DNA of 61,071 nt from Marinifilum caeruleilacunae (GTDB taxonomy: Bacteria; Bacteroidota; Bacteroidia; Bacteroidales; Marinifilaceae), in NCBI RefSeq assembly GCF_013141825.1, contig NZ_RZNH01000033.1:1-61071 (forward strand). The letters run 5' to 3'. The position numbers were made by a program, and so were the translations under genes. Of this stretch, positions 44,233 to 52,134 are shown piece by piece. The notes under the pieces were generated by a model. It was given only the letters and a program-made list of their open reading frames with translations, did not search any database and had not been told where the DNA came from. Position 1 is the stretch's first letter, and each line of letters begins with the position of its first letter.

Positions 44233-44586
44233 TTAATAATTTTGTTCCTGATATCCCACCGCAAAAAACCTTGCCGGATTTTTATGAATAGAGTTTTGGT
44301 AACGAATATTCTCATCTACAACCGTAGCAGCCCACCAGGCAACCGATAAAACATCATGTCCAAAAGAATGTTCTTTCTTTTTAAATCTTAAATCGCCCAG
44401 TTGCAGCACAGGTTTCTTTTCAACAATCTCGGAAAGAAATTTTTCTTTTTCAACATCCTGATTAAAAGGTGCTTTCTGCTCTTTATACATTTTCCACTTT
44501 TCAAGATAATCATCATCAGTAGCTGATTGTGCCAATAATGAAAAGGAAAAGAACATGAGTACACACAAAGCTATTACAGTTTTCAT
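44233..44586 (-). CDS. Small secreted protein, 117 residues
   Basis: The protein has a signal peptide (residues 1-19, cut near LLAQ) and a hydrophilic mature region of about 98 residues with Trp/Tyr-rich parts (YLEKWKMYKEQ; SVAWWAATVVDENIRYQ). No family is recognised. It is a single gene between the TPP operon promoter and a 207-bp gap. Confidence 0.5.
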   Translation of the reverse strand: MKTVIALCVLMFFSFSLLAQSATDDDYLEKWKMYKEQKAPFNQDVEKEKFLSEIVEKKPVLQLGDLRFKKKEHSFGHDVLSVAWWAATVVDENIRYQNSIHKNPARFFAVGYQEQNY

Positions 44587-44793
44587 ATGCTAAAAATTAT
44601 TATGATATAAATATAGGTTTATCATGCCAGATAATCAAATGTTTATTTTGAAATCCCCTTCTCAAAATGCATTCCATACAACAACTTGTTTATGATCTTA
44701 TTTTCTTGCTACTGAGGCAGGAATTCTATAGGATAAATTGAATTCAGCCATTCATTTTTTATTAACTTCAACTCTCCAATTAAACAGATTAAT

Positions 44794-45204
44794 ATGTACC
44801 AAAAAGATTACATTCTTCGAATGATTGAGCTCATTGCTGAGCTTATTGCTCAAATTTTAGGTTTACTTACAAAAAACAATACACAAGAAGCTTCTAAAAT
44901 TTTGGAAAATGCTTATCGTGATTTTTTAAAAGAGGATGCGGCATTTTTCAGAAATATCCCAAAAGAAAAGCTTAATACAACCCTTTTGGAGCAACACAAT
45001 TATACCAATGAACACTTGCAAATATTAGCAGAGCTTTTCTATGCCGAGGCCGAGATACAAACTGCCAAGAATCAGTTGGAACTTTCACAGGAATTTTACC
45101 AAAAATCGATGGTATTGTTCCAATTTGTTGATGAAAATGCAGTGAGTTTCTCGATTCATTTACAAAAAAGAATTAATCTGATTAAAAGCAAATTACAAAA
45201 CTAA
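44794..45204 (+). CDS. Small helical protein (possible DUF6483 type)
   Basis: The 136-residue all-helical soluble protein begins with MYQKDYILRMIELIAELI, the pattern I associate with DUF6483 proteins of unknown function. The rest is TPR-like helices (LQILAELFYAEAEIQTAKNQL). It is a single gene, convergent with the gene at 45211 with only 6 bp between them. It has no signal peptide. Family assignment is from memory of the N-terminus and is moderate. Confidence 0.55.
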   Translation: MYQKDYILRMIELIAELIAQILGLLTKNNTQEASKILENAYRDFLKEDAAFFRNIPKEKLNTTLLEQHNYTNEHLQILAELFYAEAEIQTAKNQLELSQEFYQKSMVLFQFVDENAVSFSIHLQKRINLIKSKLQN

Positions 45205-45210
45205 ACAGGA

Positions 45211-45885
45211 TCAGGATTTATAAAAGGTTTCCTGCATTGGTTTAAGTTGAATACTTCTCCTGTCTTTGTTCTGCTTCATCAATTGATACTTCTGGTGGAA
45301 CTTGTTTTTCAATGCTTTATCGATAAGCTGATATTCCAGGTAAGTTTTTGACTTGTAGTAATGAATGATTGGAACCAGCTCTTTCACCGAATCATTTTTC
45401 ACCTGCAATACTCCGTAATATTTTGATATTGAATCTTTTTTTGCGCTAAAATCTATTAAACTGAAAACCTGGTTCGTAAAATGAAACTTTTTATATCCTG
45501 ATATTTGCCTTGTTTCAAACTGTTTTTCCATATTACCGTAATGCCATCCCGATTTGTAAAATGCCCTAATCCTGTGTTTTTGCGGACGAGATTTTGAAAT
45601 TTCCAGAGAAATTAAATTTCCAACTCTTTGCCTGGATTGTGCCCCTTTTAGTGTGTACGAACCATCATACCATTCATTTTCAACCTGGTAAAAATACCTT
45701 ACGGTTTGTGTCCAGTTTACTTGCTTTCCAAACGAAACTGTATGCATTTGTGCATCGTAAATTACAGCATTCTTGGTAAGGGTTTTACCAAAAAACACAG
45801 TAGGCAATGTAAAACCATTCCAGGCAAAATAAGCGAAAAAGCCAAGAAATAAAATGCCAAACGCCCAGGGATTAAATTTTCTCAT
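45211..45885 (-). CDS. Membrane-anchored hypothetical protein
   Basis: The 224-residue protein has one N-terminal TM (about 8-30) and a beta-rich extracytoplasmic region (TKNAVIYDAQMHTVSFGKQ, RYFYQVENEWYDGSYTL) resembling DUF3592-like domains, followed by a basic, Lys/Tyr-rich C-terminal part (YYKSKTYLEYQLIDKALKNK). It is 10 bp downstream of the DUF4434 gene on the same strand, so it is likely in the AGE-DUF4434 operon. Confidence 0.5.
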   Translation of the reverse strand: MRKFNPWAFGILFLGFFAYFAWNGFTLPTVFFGKTLTKNAVIYDAQMHTVSFGKQVNWTQTVRYFYQVENEWYDGSYTLKGAQSRQRVGNLISLEISKSRPQKHRIRAFYKSGWHYGNMEKQFETRQISGYKKFHFTNQVFSLIDFSAKKDSISKYYGVLQVKNDSVKELVPIIHYYKSKTYLEYQLIDKALKNKFHQKYQLMKQNKDRRSIQLKPMQETFYKS

Positions 45886-45895
45886 TTGTTGATGA

Positions 45896-46795
45896 TTAAA
45901 GTTTTGTAAATTCTCTGTATCTATCTAACAAAAAATGTGCCGAAGGATAAATAGAATTTGGACTCATAAAATGAGAAAATTCGAAAGTAATCAACTTGCT
46001 TACTCCTACTTTTTGTGCAACATCCATCTTCATCTTCAAATTTCGCCAATCAATGGGAAGAAAATTAATGGGCATCCCCCGTTCAAAACTTTCCACATTG
46101 GCCCACGATTCAATGCCATGTTGATCTGCCAACTTTTTATTTACCCTCGAAAAATCTTCCAATTCAAAAAAATCGACTTGTCCATCCTGAAAGGCAACAA
46201 TATCTACTTTACCCGATAACGCCGAAAAAATTTGATCCCACTGTGCTTCATGTTCTTCTAATGTAATTGGATCTTCGAACTGCATTCGTCCCTTTACATA
46301 GGGAGAAATCAGGATGGGAATGTTTTTAATTGATTTTAATTCTTCACACAACTCACCTACCAAGCTTAGTTGATCCTCATCGTGAACACTTAATTCATGA
46401 CTCGCATACCACCCTTTAAAAGCTTTTCGTTCTCCATATTTTTCTGCTACCTCTTTGGCAAGCTCTTTATTAATTTCAAGTTCTTTTTTATAATCTCCTT
46501 TGTGCCAATACTCTCCCGAGTCGTACAAACCAAAATAAAAGTTCATGCCGCAGCGTTCTGCCTGTTCCAGAAAAAGATCTACTAAATCGATGTAAACAGG
46601 ATAAGGCTGAATGTACTTTTTAAGGCTTTCCGAGTCGAAAGTCAATTTGTTTTTATATCCTGCTCTAATCAGGATTACAGTATCGATTCCGATGGCTTTC
46701 ATTTCATCAAAATCCTTGGCCCACTCCTTTCTTCCCCAGTTCGATGATGGGATATCATGTGATATTTCGTCGAGAAAAGTTCCAGTAATTTTCAT
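45896..46795 (-). CDS. DUF4434-type TIM-barrel protein (glycoside-hydrolase-like)
   Basis: The 299-residue protein starts ITGTFLDEISHDIPSSNWG and continues as a barrel with IGIDTVILIRAGYK, FYFGLYDSGEYWH, KGWYASHELSVHDED and VAFQDGQVDF. The conserved Glu/Asp residues at strand ends (HELS; QDGQ) match the DUF4434 family, thought to include carbohydrate-active enzymes. No signal peptide, so cytosolic. It lies 12 bp downstream of the AGE-family gene, consistent with a sugar-processing pair. Confidence 0.7.
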   Translation of the reverse strand: MKITGTFLDEISHDIPSSNWGRKEWAKDFDEMKAIGIDTVILIRAGYKNKLTFDSESLKKYIQPYPVYIDLVDLFLEQAERCGMNFYFGLYDSGEYWHKGDYKKELEINKELAKEVAEKYGERKAFKGWYASHELSVHDEDQLSLVGELCEELKSIKNIPILISPYVKGRMQFEDPITLEEHEAQWDQIFSALSGKVDIVAFQDGQVDFFELEDFSRVNKKLADQHGIESWANVESFERGMPINFLPIDWRNLKMKMDVAQKVGVSKLITFEFSHFMSPNSIYPSAHFLLDRYREFTKL

Positions 46796-46807
46796 TTTTC
46801 TTGTTCT

Positions 46808-47968
46808 TTAAATCAAACTTTTTAATAATTCCACACACAAAAACAAAGCTCTCGGTACATGAAAACAACCTTTGTATGGCCCTCCTTTAAAATGTTGGGA
46901 AACTTTCCCTTCCCGATCTAAATATCCATACCACTCCCCATTTTCATGATCTGGAAAATGTGCCAATGTATAATCCTTAATCATTTGAAAGCGCTTCCAA
47001 TCTTCCTGCGATTTTGTTTCGGCATAAATTAAAAGTGTCGCGTACAAAGCTTCGCAATGTGGCCACCACAATTTTCGATCCCATTCCAATTGGGTTGGAG
47101 AAAATCCTTTGGCATCCAGGAAATAAAAAATGCCACCATGCTCCTGATCCCAGCCCTGGTCCAAAGAGCTTGTAATCATGGTGTTCGACAAGGCATTCAA
47201 ATCCTTATCCTCTAGTCTCTTTGCCCAATGTTTCATAAACCAGCCAGCCTCAATGGCATGTCCCGGGTTTAATAGTCTGCCAGCCGAGGAATCATGCAGT
47301 TCCCCATTAGTCAATACATTTTCGTAAACGGTAGAATTCACCACATGCATTTTGACTTTAGCAATACATTCGTCAACCATATTCCGAACCAAATGAAAAT
47401 CGTGCTGATACACTTCTTCAATCAGGTTTAAAATGATCATGGGAACTGCCAGGTTTTGAAAATCAGGCTCTCCCTTGTATACCGGACGATTTATTAATTC
47501 CGGTTTTTGACTCATTTCCAAAACCGACTGAAACATCTGCCTCGATTGTTCTTTTAATTCATCTGAACGAATCGCTTTGGCATATTCGGCCACAGCCATC
47601 ACATAAAAGCATTCCGAGAATATTTTTCTCTGCATATAAACTGGTTCACCCTTTTCATTTAATGAAAAGTACACCCGATTGTTTTCGGTGATTGCAAATT
47701 TTTTCAGAAACTCAAAACCATGAGTAGCGATGGTAAGCCATTTTTCTTTCTTTTCAAGTGTATTGTATAGCTTTGAGAACATCCAGACCTGCCTTCCATG
47801 CAACCACATGTATTTGTTTGTATCATAAATATTCCCATTTTTATCCAAACAGTTATAATAACCTCCATTTTGCTGATCGATGGAATATTTTTCCCAAAAT
47901 GGCAAAACATGGTGGAACAACTCCTTCTCCAACTCAGTTTTTAGTTTTTCCAATTCAATTGTACTCAT
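46808..47968 (-). CDS. AGE-family epimerase/isomerase
   Basis: The 386-residue alpha/alpha-barrel protein is related to N-acylglucosamine 2-epimerase, cellobiose 2-epimerase and mannose isomerases. It shows FWEKYSIDQQNGGYYNCLD, YMWLHGRQVWMFSKLY, LLNPGHAIEAGWFMKHWAKR, GGIFYFLDAKG, WDRKLWWPHCEAL and a final HVPRALFLCVELL helix, the conserved His/Trp lines of the family active site. It has no signal peptide. Its substrate is unclear; the DUF4434 neighbour suggests an oligosaccharide pathway. Confidence 0.85.
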   Translation of the reverse strand: MSTIELEKLKTELEKELFHHVLPFWEKYSIDQQNGGYYNCLDKNGNIYDTNKYMWLHGRQVWMFSKLYNTLEKKEKWLTIATHGFEFLKKFAITENNRVYFSLNEKGEPVYMQRKIFSECFYVMAVAEYAKAIRSDELKEQSRQMFQSVLEMSQKPELINRPVYKGEPDFQNLAVPMIILNLIEEVYQHDFHLVRNMVDECIAKVKMHVVNSTVYENVLTNGELHDSSAGRLLNPGHAIEAGWFMKHWAKRLEDKDLNALSNTMITSSLDQGWDQEHGGIFYFLDAKGFSPTQLEWDRKLWWPHCEALYATLLIYAETKSQEDWKRFQMIKDYTLAHFPDHENGEWYGYLDREGKVSQHFKGGPYKGCFHVPRALFLCVELLKSLI

Positions 47969-48059
47969 GTAATCAATTTACTTATCAATTCTTTATGATT
48001 TCTACACTAAATCTATATAAAAATGATGACAAAGTTCATGTTCTAAAAGAGCTTAATTA

Positions 48060-48104
48060 TTTGGTCTTTCATTTTTGAAAAAGCTACATTTGTTGGTAAC
48101 CAAC
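48060..48104 (+). promoter_or_regulatory. Promoter with overlapping palindromic operator
   Basis: TTTG (48060-48063), 21-bp spacer, and TACATTTG (48085-48092) fit the Bacteroidota promoter consensus. A perfect 13-bp palindrome, GTTGGT-A-ACCAAC (48092-48104), overlaps the -7 box and likely start site, 14 bp before the ATG at 48118, so a repressor operator is plausible. Confidence 0.6.
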
Positions 48105-48117
48105 TTGAACCTTTACA

Positions 48118-48501
48118 ATGAGTTTTTTTCACAGAAAAAGCAAAGCAGATATTGCTTTGAAGTACTTTCATAAACCTCCAGGGTATTACAATTGCTCACA
48201 GGCAATTTTTAAAGCTTTTCAGGAGGAATACCAAATTAGCAACGATCAAATTGTTGAGCTGGCCAAATATGGGAATGGCAAAGCTCCCGAGGGGTATTGC
48301 GGAGCCTATTTTGCTGCTCTGGAACTACTTAAAGACAAACCTGCCTTGGCCGATGAATTTACAAAACGATTTCAGGAAAAATCTGACCACCTGACTTGTT
48401 TCGATATCAGGTTCAACTATTCCATGTCTTGTAAAAACTTGGTGCGATTGGCTGCTAATCTATTGCATGAACTCGATCCGGTGCAAAAGGATACAAAATG
48501 A
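48118..48501 (+). CDS. C_GCAxxG_C_C-family redox-type protein
   Basis: The 127-residue protein has the four-cysteine layout of the C_GCAxxG_C_C family: Cys26 (YYNCSQAIF), Cys61 in a GYCGAYFAALEL variant of the GCAxxG core, Cys94 and Cys105. Members bind metals or act in redox reactions and their role is poorly known. It lacks a signal peptide. The gene overlaps the Nudix gene by 4 bp (ATGA), so the pair is translationally coupled. Confidence 0.8.
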   Translation: MSFFHRKSKADIALKYFHKPPGYYNCSQAIFKAFQEEYQISNDQIVELAKYGNGKAPEGYCGAYFAALELLKDKPALADEFTKRFQEKSDHLTCFDIRFNYSMSCKNLVRLAANLLHELDPVQKDTK

Positions 48502-48899
48502 AAGCAATCCCTGTTTGTGCAGCAATCATCAGAAAAGGAGATCGTATTTTGGTGGCTCAAAGGAATCATCATGACGAATTGGGTTTGAAATGGGAATTTC
48601 CGGGAGGAAAGCTTGAACCCAACGAAACTGCCGAAGAATGCATGGTACGGGAACTTTTTGAAGAGTTTGGCATTCAATCAAAAGTGAAAGGATTTCTTGG
48701 TGAGAACACACACGATTATGGCAATAAAAAAGTTTGTCTGAAAGCTTATTTTGTTGAACATCTATCAGGAGAATTTCAAATTAGAGTTCATCAAAGCGTG
48801 AAATGGGTGCATTATTCAGAACTGAAAGATCTCGATTGGGCACCGGCTGATATCAAACTGGTTGAACTGCTTTTAGACCATTATGGCTATAGAAGTTGA
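48498..48899 (+). CDS. (Deoxy)nucleoside triphosphate pyrophosphohydrolase (Nudix, MutT-like)
   Basis: The 133-residue Nudix hydrolase shows the complete Nudix box, GGKLEPNETAEECMVRELFE followed by EFGI, preceded by the ALIKxD-type start PVCAAIIRKGDRILVAQR. MutT-like enzymes sanitise oxidised nucleotides such as 8-oxo-dGTP; related ones act on dCTP analogues. It is coupled to the C_GCAxxG gene by a 4-bp overlap. Its 3' end overlaps the convergent folK gene by 13 bp. Confidence 0.9.
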   Translation: MKAIPVCAAIIRKGDRILVAQRNHHDELGLKWEFPGGKLEPNETAEECMVRELFEEFGIQSKVKGFLGENTHDYGNKKVCLKAYFVEHLSGEFQIRVHQSVKWVHYSELKDLDWAPADIKLVELLLDHYGYRS

Positions 48900-49255
48900 T
48901 TTACTGAGTCGCGCAAGAAATCACGGGTATGGTAATCTTCATCTATGATTTCACCATTCCAAACTACAATGTCCAAATCGATCACTCGCGGACCAAATTT
49001 TGGCAAAGTCCTATCGCGTCCCATTCTATCTTCCAATCGCTTTAAATAGTTTCGGAACTCATCAATATCATGATGTGTTTCCACCCTCACAGCACCATTC
49101 ATAAAATCATCCTGATCGGTGATTCCGATCGGAGCTGTTTTGACCCATGATGAGTGGCGTCCTACTCTATGATCTTTTGCAAGCAAAGACAGCATTCTTT
49201 TGATATTTTCTTTCGGATTAATATTCGATCCAATGCCAATAATACAGGAGTTCAT
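48887..49255 (-). CDS. folK: Minimal 6-hydroxymethyl-dihydropterin pyrophosphokinase (HPPK)
   Basis: The 122-residue protein has the HPPK core: IGIGSNINPKENI at the N-terminus, TAPIGITDQDDFMNGAVRV, and the metal-binding RVIDLDIVVW motif with both Asp residues. It is shorter than typical HPPK (about 160 residues) because the C-terminal part after HTRDF is missing, although a stop follows naturally. HPPK pyrophosphorylates the pterin for folate synthesis. It lies 17 bp after folX and ends the folM-folX-folK operon. Confidence 0.8.
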   Translation of the reverse strand: MNSCIIGIGSNINPKENIKRMLSLLAKDHRVGRHSSWVKTAPIGITDQDDFMNGAVRVETHHDIDEFRNYLKRLEDRMGRDRTLPKFGPRVIDLDIVVWNGEIIDEDYHTRDFLRDSVNQLL

Positions 49256-49272
49256 ATTGATTCAGATTAGAG

Positions 49273-49623
49273 TTACCTATTCGCTTCGAGTTCTATGGAT
49301 ACAGATTCGGCAAATCGCAAGGCATGTGGCTTGTCTACCTCAACTTTGGCCCATTCTACATTCTCATTTTTCATGATTAAATCGAGAACTTGTTGGGTTA
49401 AATTTTCAAGCATTTTAAATTTCCCTTCCTGCACCATAGCAATCACCTTTTTGGTGATCACCTTATAATTGTACGAGTTGTCAACATCATCATTCTTAAT
49501 GGCTTCACTTACATCAGTTTTAATACTCATGTTGATCACCACATCCTGTTTGTTTCTCAGTTCTTCAGGATTAAATCCAATGTATGTTCTAATTAATAAA
49601 TTTTTTACACGAATAATTGCCAT
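49273..49623 (-). CDS. folX: Dihydroneopterin triphosphate 2'-epimerase (FolX)
   Basis: The 116-residue protein aligns with E. coli FolX (MAIIRVKNLLIRTYIGF, QDVVINMSI, NYKVITKKVI, LENLTQQVLDLI, AEVEVDKPHALRFAESVS) and belongs to the dihydroneopterin-aldolase fold. FolX makes the monapterin form that FolM reduces. The frame is open to 49656, but ATG 49623 matches the E. coli N-terminus and leaves a 10-bp gap to folM, so it is chosen. The Leu and Val substitutions are mild. Confidence 0.88.
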   Translation of the reverse strand: MAIIRVKNLLIRTYIGFNPEELRNKQDVVINMSIKTDVSEAIKNDDVDNSYNYKVITKKVIAMVQEGKFKMLENLTQQVLDLIMKNENVEWAKVEVDKPHALRFAESVSIELEANR

Positions 49624-49633
49624 AAGCTTTAAT

Positions 49634-50350
49634 TTATAAGAGTTGTTCCCCACCATCGCAGTATAAAATCTGCCCGGTTAGGTTTTCATTGTCCAAAATG
49701 TAATCAAGCGATTGAAGAATCGGTTTTACACCGCCTGGAATTTTCATTGGTGTTTTTTCAGCCAGGTTCTTTAAATATTCATCCCCTTTTCCTTCGGGTG
49801 GTAAAGTAGCTCCGGGTGCAATTCCATTCACCCTGATATTTGGTCCACATTCCAGTGCCATCATTTTTGTTAGGTGAGCCAATCCTACTTTCGAAATGCT
49901 GTAAGCAGCATGGGAATTCGAATAACCTGTAATTCTAGTATCCAAAAAATTAACGATGATTCCCTTTTTGTTATTCAGCACAAAATCTCTTGATAGCACA
50001 AATGGCGCCTTTAGGTTCACATCCATTTGAAGATTATAGAGTTTTACATCAGTTTCCCTAATGATACCAGGATCAAAAACCGATGCATTGTTTATGAGAA
50101 CATCCAACTTATCGAAAAAGTTCATCACTTTATCGGTGAATTGTTCCAATTCTAACTCATTGCCTAAATCGCACTGAAAAATTTTAAACTTTTGGGTAGG
50201 ATATAGATCCATTAGTTTGGCTTGCAATTCCAAAGCTTCCTTTTTAGACGAATTGTAATGCAAGGCAATGCTGAATCCTTTGGCAGCCATATGTTCTGCT
50301 ACTTCCTTTCCCAGGCGCTTAATGGCTCCGGTTATTAGTACATTTCTCAT
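49634..50350 (-). CDS. folM: SDR-family FolM-like dihydromonapterin reductase
   Basis: The 238-residue SDR protein has the TGAIKRLGKEVAEHM NADP-binding motif (Gly-rich with Lys-Arg, typical of pterin reductases), NNASVF, the catalytic Tyr-Lys in AYSISKVGLA and a PGATLPPEGKG loop. In E. coli FolM reduces dihydromonapterin to tetrahydromonapterin. The FolX and FolK genes directly downstream strongly support this, although many SDRs look alike. It is first in the operon, facing the divergent B3/B4 gene across an intergenic region with two inverted repeats. Confidence 0.82.
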   Translation of the reverse strand: MRNVLITGAIKRLGKEVAEHMAAKGFSIALHYNSSKKEALELQAKLMDLYPTQKFKIFQCDLGNELELEQFTDKVMNFFDKLDVLINNASVFDPGIIRETDVKLYNLQMDVNLKAPFVLSRDFVLNNKKGIIVNFLDTRITGYSNSHAAYSISKVGLAHLTKMMALECGPNIRVNGIAPGATLPPEGKGDEYLKNLAEKTPMKIPGGVKPILQSLDYILDNENLTGQILYCDGGEQLL

Positions 50351-50399
50351 TTCACCTCAATTAATCGTTTACGCTTTCCTTTAAATTTAATCAATATTC

Positions 50400-50438
50400 A
50401 ATCTTTAAAGAAATTTATGATAAGATAATTTAAAGATT
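50400..50438. promoter_or_regulatory. Perfect 10-bp inverted repeat on the folM side
   Basis: AATCTTTAAA (50400-50409) and TTTAAAGATT (50429-50438), 19 bp apart, 50 bp upstream of the folM start. It is AT-rich, but ten perfect bases; operator or leader hairpin. Confidence 0.4.
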
Positions 50439-50468
50439 CACAGAAATTATCTCCTTATTAATTTCTAT

Positions 50469-50499
50469 TTTTGAGAATTACATTTGTTTATTCTCAAAA
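50469..50499. promoter_or_regulatory. Perfect 10-bp inverted repeat over the B3/B4 gene promoter
   Basis: TTTTGAGAAT (50469-50478) and ATTCTCAAAA (50490-50499), 11 bp apart, sit directly before the ATG at 50503 and overlap a TATTTTTG box (50466-50473) that matches the -7 consensus. Confidence 0.5.
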
Positions 50500-50502
50500 T
50501 TA

Positions 50503-51171
50503 ATGCTGAAAATGATAGACATTCGAATAGAAGAAGAGTTGAAAAATAAGTGTCCTGAATTAAAGCTTGGTGTAATTCAGTGTGGAGTTGAAACCGTTGA
50601 AGACTGCCCGGAACTTTGGCGGGAGATCGATGAATGTATCAAAATAAAGGAAGCAGAATTAAGTCCTGAAAAAATACGTGAATTGCCCTCTGTTAAGAGT
50701 ACAAAACTAGGCTACAGAACCATAGGTAAAGATCCAAGTCGTTACAGGCCTTCTGCCGAGGCACTTCTGCGACGGGTAGTGAGCGGAAAGGGTTTGTACA
50801 AAATCAATAATGTTGTAGATCTTTTGAACCTGGTTTCGATTGATAGCGGTTTTTCTATTGGTGGTTACAATGCTGAGAAAATTAATGGTAAAATCCAATT
50901 GGGGATTGGACTAAAAAATGAACCTTATAAAGGGATCGGACGCGGCGAATTAAACATTGAGTTCCTGCCTGTTTTTCGAGATGATTCCGGAGCATTTGGT
51001 AGTCCTACCAGCGATTCTCTTCGCACATCGATTACCAAAGATTGTTCCCAGTTTTTAATGATTATTCTAAGTTTCCAGGGAGAGCATGAACTAGGTGAAG
51101 CCATGAATTTTGCGGTTTCATTGCTAGAAAAATATGCCAGGGCCGAGAACATCAATACACAAATCATATAA
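50503..51171 (+). CDS. B3/B4 tRNA-binding-domain protein
   Basis: The 222-residue free-standing version of the B3/B4 domain of phenylalanyl-tRNA synthetase beta contains SKAEALLRRV-like (PSAEALLRRVVSGKGLYKINNVVDLLNLVS) core, GGYNAEKINGKIQLGIG and FRDDSGAFGSPTSDS. Such proteins may edit mischarged tRNA or bind amino-acid-related ligands; some act with thiol or toxic amino acids. Either ATG at 50503 or 50512 could start it. It is divergent from folM and carries its own upstream dyad. A bidirectional terminator follows. Confidence 0.8.
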   Translation: MLKMIDIRIEEELKNKCPELKLGVIQCGVETVEDCPELWREIDECIKIKEAELSPEKIRELPSVKSTKLGYRTIGKDPSRYRPSAEALLRRVVSGKGLYKINNVVDLLNLVSIDSGFSIGGYNAEKINGKIQLGIGLKNEPYKGIGRGELNIEFLPVFRDDSGAFGSPTSDSLRTSITKDCSQFLMIILSFQGEHELGEAMNFAVSLLEKYARAENINTQII

Positions 51172-51176
51172 ATGAA

Positions 51177-51209
51177 AAGGTCCGCAAAAATCTTGCGGAC
51201 CTTCTTTTT
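51177..51209. terminator. Bidirectional terminator between the B3/B4 gene and tonB operon
   Basis: A perfect 10-bp stem, AAGGTCCGCA (51177-51186) / TGCGGACCTT (51194-51203), has a T-run to the right and an A-run to the left. It closes both transcription units. Confidence 0.88.
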
Positions 51210-51226
51210 CAAGTCTGTCTGGTAAA

Positions 51227-51946
51227 TTATTGTAATACAAATTTAATTACTGAAGTATAGGATACTTTTACTGGTTTACCTCTTTGTTTTCCTGGGGCAA
51301 ATTTTGGTAAATTCTGAATCACTCGGATTGCCTCCTGGTCCAGGGATGGATCTACTCCTCGCAATACCTCAATATCATAAATCCCACCATCTTTACCTAC
51401 TACAAATTTCACAAACACTCTTCCTGTTATGCCATTTTCCTGGGCCACAATAGGATATTTCAGGTTTTTGTAAATGTATCGGTAAAGCTCTGCATCTCCT
51501 TCTTTCTGATTGTTACAGATATCAGGGCGAAAAATTGGCATTTCTTCAACAATAACAAAGATTTGAGCTTCATCTAATTCTTCCTCTTCTTGAACAATTT
51601 CGCGAATCGGTTGAATTTCGACCTCAGTTTCCTGATTGATGTCTTCCTCAATAATTTCTAATTCTTCCTCGAGTTCAACATCATCATCTACAATTGTAAT
51701 AACATCCGTAATCTTGATTTTGGGCGGTAGTTTCGGTGGAGCCTGAATTTCTTCCTGCCTGGTAATCGGTACCATTTCTTCATCAATTGTAAATTCGCTT
51801 TCAGGAGTAAAGTGAATTGCTTCCTTTACATTCGATTTCCATTCGAAAGAAACAAAGGTTACAGCCAGTGCCACGACCATCCCAATTTCGAAGAATAAGG
51901 ATTTCCGTTTTTCCAAATCGACGTTTGGATTCTTTTTTGGAATCAT
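51227..51946 (-). CDS. TonB-family energy transducer, copy 3
   Basis: The 239-residue protein has a cytosolic start (MIPKKNPNVDLEKRKSLFF), one TM (about 18-36), a long acidic periplasmic linker (EEELEIIEEDINQETEVE, residues ~75-130) and a TonB C-terminal domain (~145-239: AELYRYIYKNLKYPIVAQE, GRVFVKFVVGKDG, LDQEAIRVIQNLPKFAPG). It would energise TonB-dependent receptors or serve as a scaffold. It lacks the usual Pro/Lys-rich linker. It is the last gene of the BlaI-M56-TonB cluster; a 188-bp gap separates it from copy 2. Confidence 0.88.
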   Translation of the reverse strand: MIPKKNPNVDLEKRKSLFFEIGMVVALAVTFVSFEWKSNVKEAIHFTPESEFTIDEEMVPITRQEEIQAPPKLPPKIKITDVITIVDDDVELEEELEIIEEDINQETEVEIQPIREIVQEEEELDEAQIFVIVEEMPIFRPDICNNQKEGDAELYRYIYKNLKYPIVAQENGITGRVFVKFVVGKDGGIYDIEVLRGVDPSLDQEAIRVIQNLPKFAPGKQRGKPVKVSYTSVIKFVLQ

Positions 51947-52134
51947 AGCTGCACATTTTACGGTAACAAGATGCTATATACACAAGTCTTTCATCAAGTA
52001 CGAAGCATTACTGTTTCGTGCAAAATACTGACCTCATGAGAGGATGAGTTCAAAGAACGTTTTACTTCTTAATAGTACGAAATTTAGAATTTATTGTTTC
52101 GAATCAGCAAGTCAATTAATTGTTGATTATCAGA

